Assembly (NCBI GenBank): GCA_017504735.1
Contig: JAFVQP010000167.1
Coordinates: forward strand, 1-33,478
Source: Clostridia bacterium
Lineage (GTDB): Bacteria > Bacillota_A > Clostridia > Christensenellales > Borkfalkiaceae
Reading direction: 5' to 3'
DNA length: 33,478 nt
Part shown: positions 30,951 to 33,478 of the stretch, in pieces
Position numbering within the stretch: the first letter of the stretch is position 1
Layout: each line of letters starts with the position of its first letter
Made by a program: the position numbers and the translations under genes
Notes under the pieces: generated by a model
Database searches by the model: none
The model's input: the letters and a program-made list of their open reading frames with translations, nothing else
Told to the model about the DNA's origin: nothing

Positions 30951-31026
30951 AAAAGCTCCCTTTCTGATATGCACCCCAAAAGTTAGACAAATTTTTGGGG
31001 TGCATATCATTCTAGGGGGCTTTTTT
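30951..31026 (+). terminator. dnaJ terminator split by an inserted palindrome
   Basis: AAAAGCTCCCT (30951-30961) pairs with AGGGGGCTTTT (31014-31024) over 11 bp with one wobble, followed by T. The loop contains a separate 16-bp hairpin (30966-31008). Confidence 0.75.
30966..31009. mobile_element. 44-bp palindromic miniature element related to IS3-family ends
   Basis: GATATGCACCCCAAAA and TTTTGGGGTGCATATC form a perfect 16-bp stem around GTTAGACAAAT. TTCT occurs on both sides (30962-30965 and 31010-31013), like a short target duplication. CACCCCAAAAGTTAGACAAA matches the terminal inverted repeat style of IS3/IS150-type elements and the IS end at 33343. Confidence 0.6.
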
Positions 31027-31104
31027 AACGCGACAAATCTATTATTTGCATAGTGTAAATGCGTTTTTTTCACACAATCATAATAATTTGTGACAAAATG
31101 GGTC

Positions 31105-31133
31105 TTGACAAAGAGAAAAATGGGATGTATAAT
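31105..31133 (+). promoter_or_regulatory. Consensus promoter of the 31289 lipoprotein gene
   Basis: TTGACA (31105-31110), 17 bases, TATAAT (31128-31133). Upstream, TCACACAA (about 31070) and TTTGTGA (about 31088-31094) form a loose inverted repeat that could be an operator. Confidence 0.9.
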
Positions 31134-31174
31134 ATAGGTACAATACGTTATTAGAGACGCTTATTTGAAAAGTG

Positions 31175-31209
31175 CAGCCCTAGGGCTGTTTGTCGTTTCA
31201 CGACAAACA
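31175..31209 (+). promoter_or_regulatory. Structured 5' leader of the lipoprotein gene
   Basis: The leader is about 150 bases. It contains the palindrome CAGCCCTAGGGCTG (31175-31188) and the hairpin TGTTTGTCG-TTTCA-CGACAAACA (31187-31209), which share two bases. Flanking GACGC (about 31156) and GCGT (about 31245) could close the whole. No riboswitch class recognised and no terminator. Confidence 0.45.
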
Positions 31210-31288
31210 AAAATCTTTCACAGGGAACAAAGCTTGGAGAATCTGCGTATCATAGTGACAAGGAAAAAATGATGTTGGAGGAAAAGTT

Positions 31289-32833
31289 ATGAAAAAAAAA
31301 TGGTTATCAGTATTAGCTTTGACGATGTGTTTTAGCATGGGTGTGAGTGCGTTTGCAGGTTGTGGTGATAAAGGAGACAGCAGCACGGGTGGCGGTAGCC
31401 AAGCAAGCGAACAAGGCGGTGGCAACAGCGAACAAGGCGGTGGCAACAGTGAAGAAGGCGGTGGCAACAGCGAACAAGGCGGCAATCAAGATGAGAAGCC
31501 TTTAACGAAAGACGAAATCTACGCGGCGGTTATGGCGGCGTTAGAGGCAACGGATTCCTATAAAGGTTCGTTTACGGTGGAAGGTCTCATGGCGCAAACG
31601 GGGCAAGAGACGTACAATGCTAACATGAAAATGAGCGTTGACGCCACGAATAAGGTTGTCTATAACAAGGAAGAAATCGAATATTCTGCGGGCGAAATAA
31701 CGCATTCTAATACGTCGTATGAAAAAGTTTTCAAGGAAAGCGATACCTATTATACATATGAACTTGAAGATGAAGAATCTACCTACAAGAGAATGAACGC
31801 TGCGCAGGTAGATAGCGCGATGGATGATTTTAGCATGGAAGGCATCGGCGAACTAGTGGAAGGTTTACCCGCACAGCTTACGTCGGTAGATACGTTTAAC
31901 GCGGCGTTTGCGGAAGTATTTGCGGACTCGAAAGCTGCGCAAGCTGCGGCTGGCTCTGAAGCGGACGGCGACTGTGTAATTGCTTGTACGGAAGTGGAAG
32001 ACGTACTTACCCTAACCATGACGTTAAATGTGGAAATGGCTATGGGCGAAATGGGCGCGTTTGATATGGAATCGGAAATAAAAGTCGTTGCGGAAGGCGG
32101 TTATATTACCGAGATGGCAATCAAACAGCTTATGAATATGACCATGGGTGAAGAAACCATGGAAAACGGCAATGAAATGACCTATAAGATTTCTTATGCG
32201 TTTGACCAAGCGGGCTACGATGCAATTCAAACCACTCTTCCTGCGGAAGTAGAAGATATGGAAGATGGAAGCCATGGGTATGATAAAGATCTTGCAACGG
32301 TTATTAACGGTGTAGAGGGAAATAGCGCATGGCTCTATGGTGATGATATGCAAAGCGCGATTTCGTCTTTCTTGACCCAAGATTGGAAGTTTGACGGTAT
32401 GAACGTAACTTGGTACACCGATGAAGCTTGCACCAAGGAATTTACCGCGGATATTACGGCGGCTGAAATGGATGCATTGAAGACTCTTTACGGGAAAGCA
32501 ACCTTGAAAGATGACTATGCCTTTTTGATTACAAACTATACGTACAATTTTACAGAAGATGTAACTGATGCATACAAGCTTGTATTTGATATGTTGGGTA
32601 TGTTTACAATTGGCGAAAATAAACACATTGAGGCTGTTAGCGGGACGTTTGACGTAGAAGAAAGAGAAGGCGCTATCATTACGGTAAACGGCGAAGCGGT
32701 TGAGTTTACTGAAGAGGATGATGGCTATAAGTCTATGCCCGTAACCGCAGGCGAAACCTACACGGTAAAATACGTAATCACCTATGCGAAGGCAGATTTG
32801 AACATTTTTGCGATGATAATGTCTGACATGTAA
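31289..32833 (+). CDS. Lipoprotein of unknown function with GGGNSE repeat linker
   Basis: 514 residues. Signal peptide with lipobox FAGC (MKKKWLSVLALTMCF...SAFAGCGDK). Then a flexible linker with four copies of an (S)EQGGGNSE-like repeat (about 37-68), and a large, acidic, strand-rich region with many Met, Thr and Tyr (ESDTYYTYELEDEESTYKRM, TMTLNVEMAMGEMGAFDMES). Short repeated phrases such as MTMGEETMENGNEMTYKISY suggest a LppX/LolA-like half-barrel, but this is a guess. The C-terminal 80 residues (AITVNGEAVEFTEEDDGYKS-type) look like a small beta domain. Exposed on the outer face of the membrane. GGAGG precedes the ATG. Monocistronic. Confidence 0.85.
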   Translation: MKKKWLSVLALTMCFSMGVSAFAGCGDKGDSSTGGGSQASEQGGGNSEQGGGNSEEGGGNSEQGGNQDEKPLTKDEIYAAVMAALEATDSYKGSFTVEGLMAQTGQETYNANMKMSVDATNKVVYNKEEIEYSAGEITHSNTSYEKVFKESDTYYTYELEDEESTYKRMNAAQVDSAMDDFSMEGIGELVEGLPAQLTSVDTFNAAFAEVFADSKAAQAAAGSEADGDCVIACTEVEDVLTLTMTLNVEMAMGEMGAFDMESEIKVVAEGGYITEMAIKQLMNMTMGEETMENGNEMTYKISYAFDQAGYDAIQTTLPAEVEDMEDGSHGYDKDLATVINGVEGNSAWLYGDDMQSAISSFLTQDWKFDGMNVTWYTDEACTKEFTADITAAEMDALKTLYGKATLKDDYAFLITNYTYNFTEDVTDAYKLVFDMLGMFTIGENKHIEAVSGTFDVEEREGAIITVNGEAVEFTEEDDGYKSMPVTAGETYTVKYVITYAKADLNIFAMIMSDM

Positions 32834-32857
32834 TTTAAAAAAGTTACAATATAAGAG

Positions 32858-32887
32858 GAGCGCGGCTTGAAAAAGCCGCGCTTTCTT
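32858..32887 (+). terminator. Terminator after the lipoprotein gene
   Basis: AGCGCGGCTT with AAGCCGCGCT around GAAA, then TTCTTTG. Confidence 0.88.
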
Positions 32888-32930
32888 TGTTTACTGCAGT
32901 TGATGAGAATTGAAAAAAAGCGACAATTCG

Positions 32931-32960
32931 AAAACGCCTTGAGTTCCAAGGCGTTTTTTT
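32931..32960 (+). terminator. Second terminator downstream
   Basis: AAAACGCCTTG with CAAGGCGTTTT and seven T. No gene lies between it and the previous terminator, so it may be a back-up or serve an unseen RNA. Confidence 0.75.
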
Positions 32961-33023
32961 GATATAAAGAAAAAACATGCGATAGTCGCGTGGGTCCAGA
33001 GAGGTTTACCGATGAGTAGAGGT

Positions 33024-33196
33024 GTCATACCGGTCTATTTGAATGAAATTTAATCCGAGCGAAGCGAGTGGAGTGTATCTAAAAGGCAACAAGTAATAGT
33101 GAAGAAGTGGGGGGATGATAATGAGATACGCTCGACTTCGGCTACGCCTACGCTTGGCATGGCAGGCATGCCAAATAGTAAACTGAGCGGTATGAC
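33024..33196. repeat. Long imperfect inverted repeat with GAGCGAAGCGAG core
   Basis: GTCATACCG (33024-33032) with CGGTATGAC (33188-33196), TATTTG (33036-33041) with CAAATA (33172-33177), GAGTGTATCT (33071-33080) with AGATACGCTC (33124-33133), and TTGGCATG with CATGCCAA (33154-33174). Reading frames across it look like shadows. The GAGCGAAGCGAGTGGAG sequence resembles intergenic repeats often seen in gut bacterial genomes. Confidence 0.65.
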
Positions 33197-33208
33197 GGTG
33201 AAAGTAAG

Positions 33209-33290
33209 CTTGCGACAAGAAAGCCCGTTGACGGGTAGCAAGTAACACATGCATGACTGGCAGGTCAACAAAAGAGCACATTTGTGTTAC
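33209..33290. other. Nested hairpins in the non-coding tail region
   Basis: CTTGC (33209-33213) with GCAAG (33238-33242), enclosing CCCG-TTGA-CGGG; then GTAACACA (33242-33249) with TGTGTTAC (33283-33290). The stretch 32834-33342 holds no gene I can support; this and the neighbouring inverted repeat are its only structure. Confidence 0.45.
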
Positions 33291-33313
33291 GCCAGTGAAT
33301 AAGGGCTATGCCC
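33284..33313 (+). repeat. Decayed single unit of the GTGAAT/hairpin array family
   Basis: TACGCCAGTGAA (33288-33299) is identical to a stretch in the right arm of the dnaK array. GTGAATA is followed by GGGC-TAT-GCCC, again a hairpin with a 3-base loop. Confidence 0.5.
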
Positions 33314-33342
33314 GAAAAATAAAAACCACCCGAATCTTGAAG

Positions 33343-33478
33343 TGAACCCCAAAGTTTAGACAAAAAAATATTAAATTTGTGAATGAGTTCTGTACTGCAC
33401 AGGACTCATTCCTTTTAGTTTGAGAGAAATTCTCTCGTTGTTGTAATACCAGAGGTATTCTTGCAAAGTACGGATGAA
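33343..33478 (-). mobile_element. End of an IS3-family insertion sequence (cut by the window edge)
   Basis: The outer end reads TGAACCCCAAAGTTTAGACA on the plus strand, in the style of IS3/IS150 terminal repeats, followed by the C-terminal part of a transposase on the minus strand. The rest lies beyond the window. Confidence 0.75.
33371..33478 (-). CDS. IS3-family transposase OrfB, C-terminal fragment
   Basis: The last 35 residues and the stop are in the window: EYLWYYNNERISLKLKGMSP then VQYRTHSQI. This is the characteristic end of the integrase (rve) domain of IS3-family OrfB, where Y-[YF]-N-x-x-R-x-x-x-x-L-x-x-x-[ST]-P-x-x-[YF]-R is conserved. Partial only because the window ends; nothing shows whether the full gene is intact. 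Confidence 0.85.
   Translation of the reverse strand, partial: FIRTLQEYLWYYNNERISLKLKGMSPVQYRTHSQI

Noticed and set aside
33006..33281. Small minus-strand reading frames in the gene-free tail
   Set aside because: They cross the composite inverted repeat, two frames overlap the same bases, and neither has a ribosome binding site or recognisable family.

Overview
The window reads as a chromosomal segment of a Gram-positive, Clostridia-like bacterium, probably gut-associated. The evidence is strong sigma-A promoters (repeatedly TTGACA-17-TATAAT), AGGAGG-type ribosome binding sites, four lipoproteins with lipobox cysteines, an ECF-type thiamine transporter under a TPP riboswitch, a BspA-type leucine-rich-repeat surface protein and IS3-family ends. 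I cannot fix the genus from sequence alone.

Layout. 1-2060: a SecB-like chaperone and 6-phosphofructokinase, each a single-gene unit with its own consensus promoter and terminator. 2059-3177 (-): an unrecognised proline-rich protein. 3350-5642: VanZ-family protein, DUF368/PopT polyprenyl-phosphate transporter and ComF-like phosphoribosyltransferase. 5677-6576 (-): an SH3-NlpC/P60 lipoprotein. 6860-7914: PHP-family phosphoesterase and a small acidic protein. 8107-13569: pyrH-frr-uppS-cdsA-dxr-rseP, a conserved cluster linking mRNA/ribosome turnover with isoprenoid and lipid-carrier synthesis. 13661-16736: ylxM-ffh-rpsP-khpA-rimM (signal recognition and ribosome maturation). 16869-18221 (-): TPP riboswitch and an N-terminally extended ThiT. 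18261-23318: YfbR-like phosphohydrolase, HtrA-type secreted protease, an unrecognised P-loop-like protein, mutY, an HNH protein and a flavoprotein. 23401-27410: a 1,293-residue BspA-like protein behind a CRP-like palindrome. 27411-30943: dnaK and dnaJ, each preceded by an unusual repeat array. 31105-32833: a lipoprotein of unknown function. 32834-33478: non-coding inverted repeats and the edge of an IS3-family element.

The most unusual content is non-coding. In front of dnaK and of dnaJ lie arrays in which a 7-base unit (GTGAAGT or GTGAATT) alternates with spacers that are themselves short inverted repeats, mostly with 3-base loops and all different in sequence. Both arrays end in the same roughly 28-base core (GTTGTGG, then GATAT, then CAATA). 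The dnaK copy has a second, inverted arm beyond the core; the dnaJ copy has one arm only. A decayed single unit appears near 33295. I do not know a described family that matches this.

A second small family, built on CAGGTATGCGTTGA, sits in hairpins before comF, cdsA, rpsP and rimM, always on the coding strand and always carrying or nearly carrying a start-Arg-stop triplet set. Several conserved gene neighbourhoods are broken: dnaK has no grpE or hrcA beside it, rimM is not followed by trmD-rplS, and pyrH is not preceded by rpsB-tsf.
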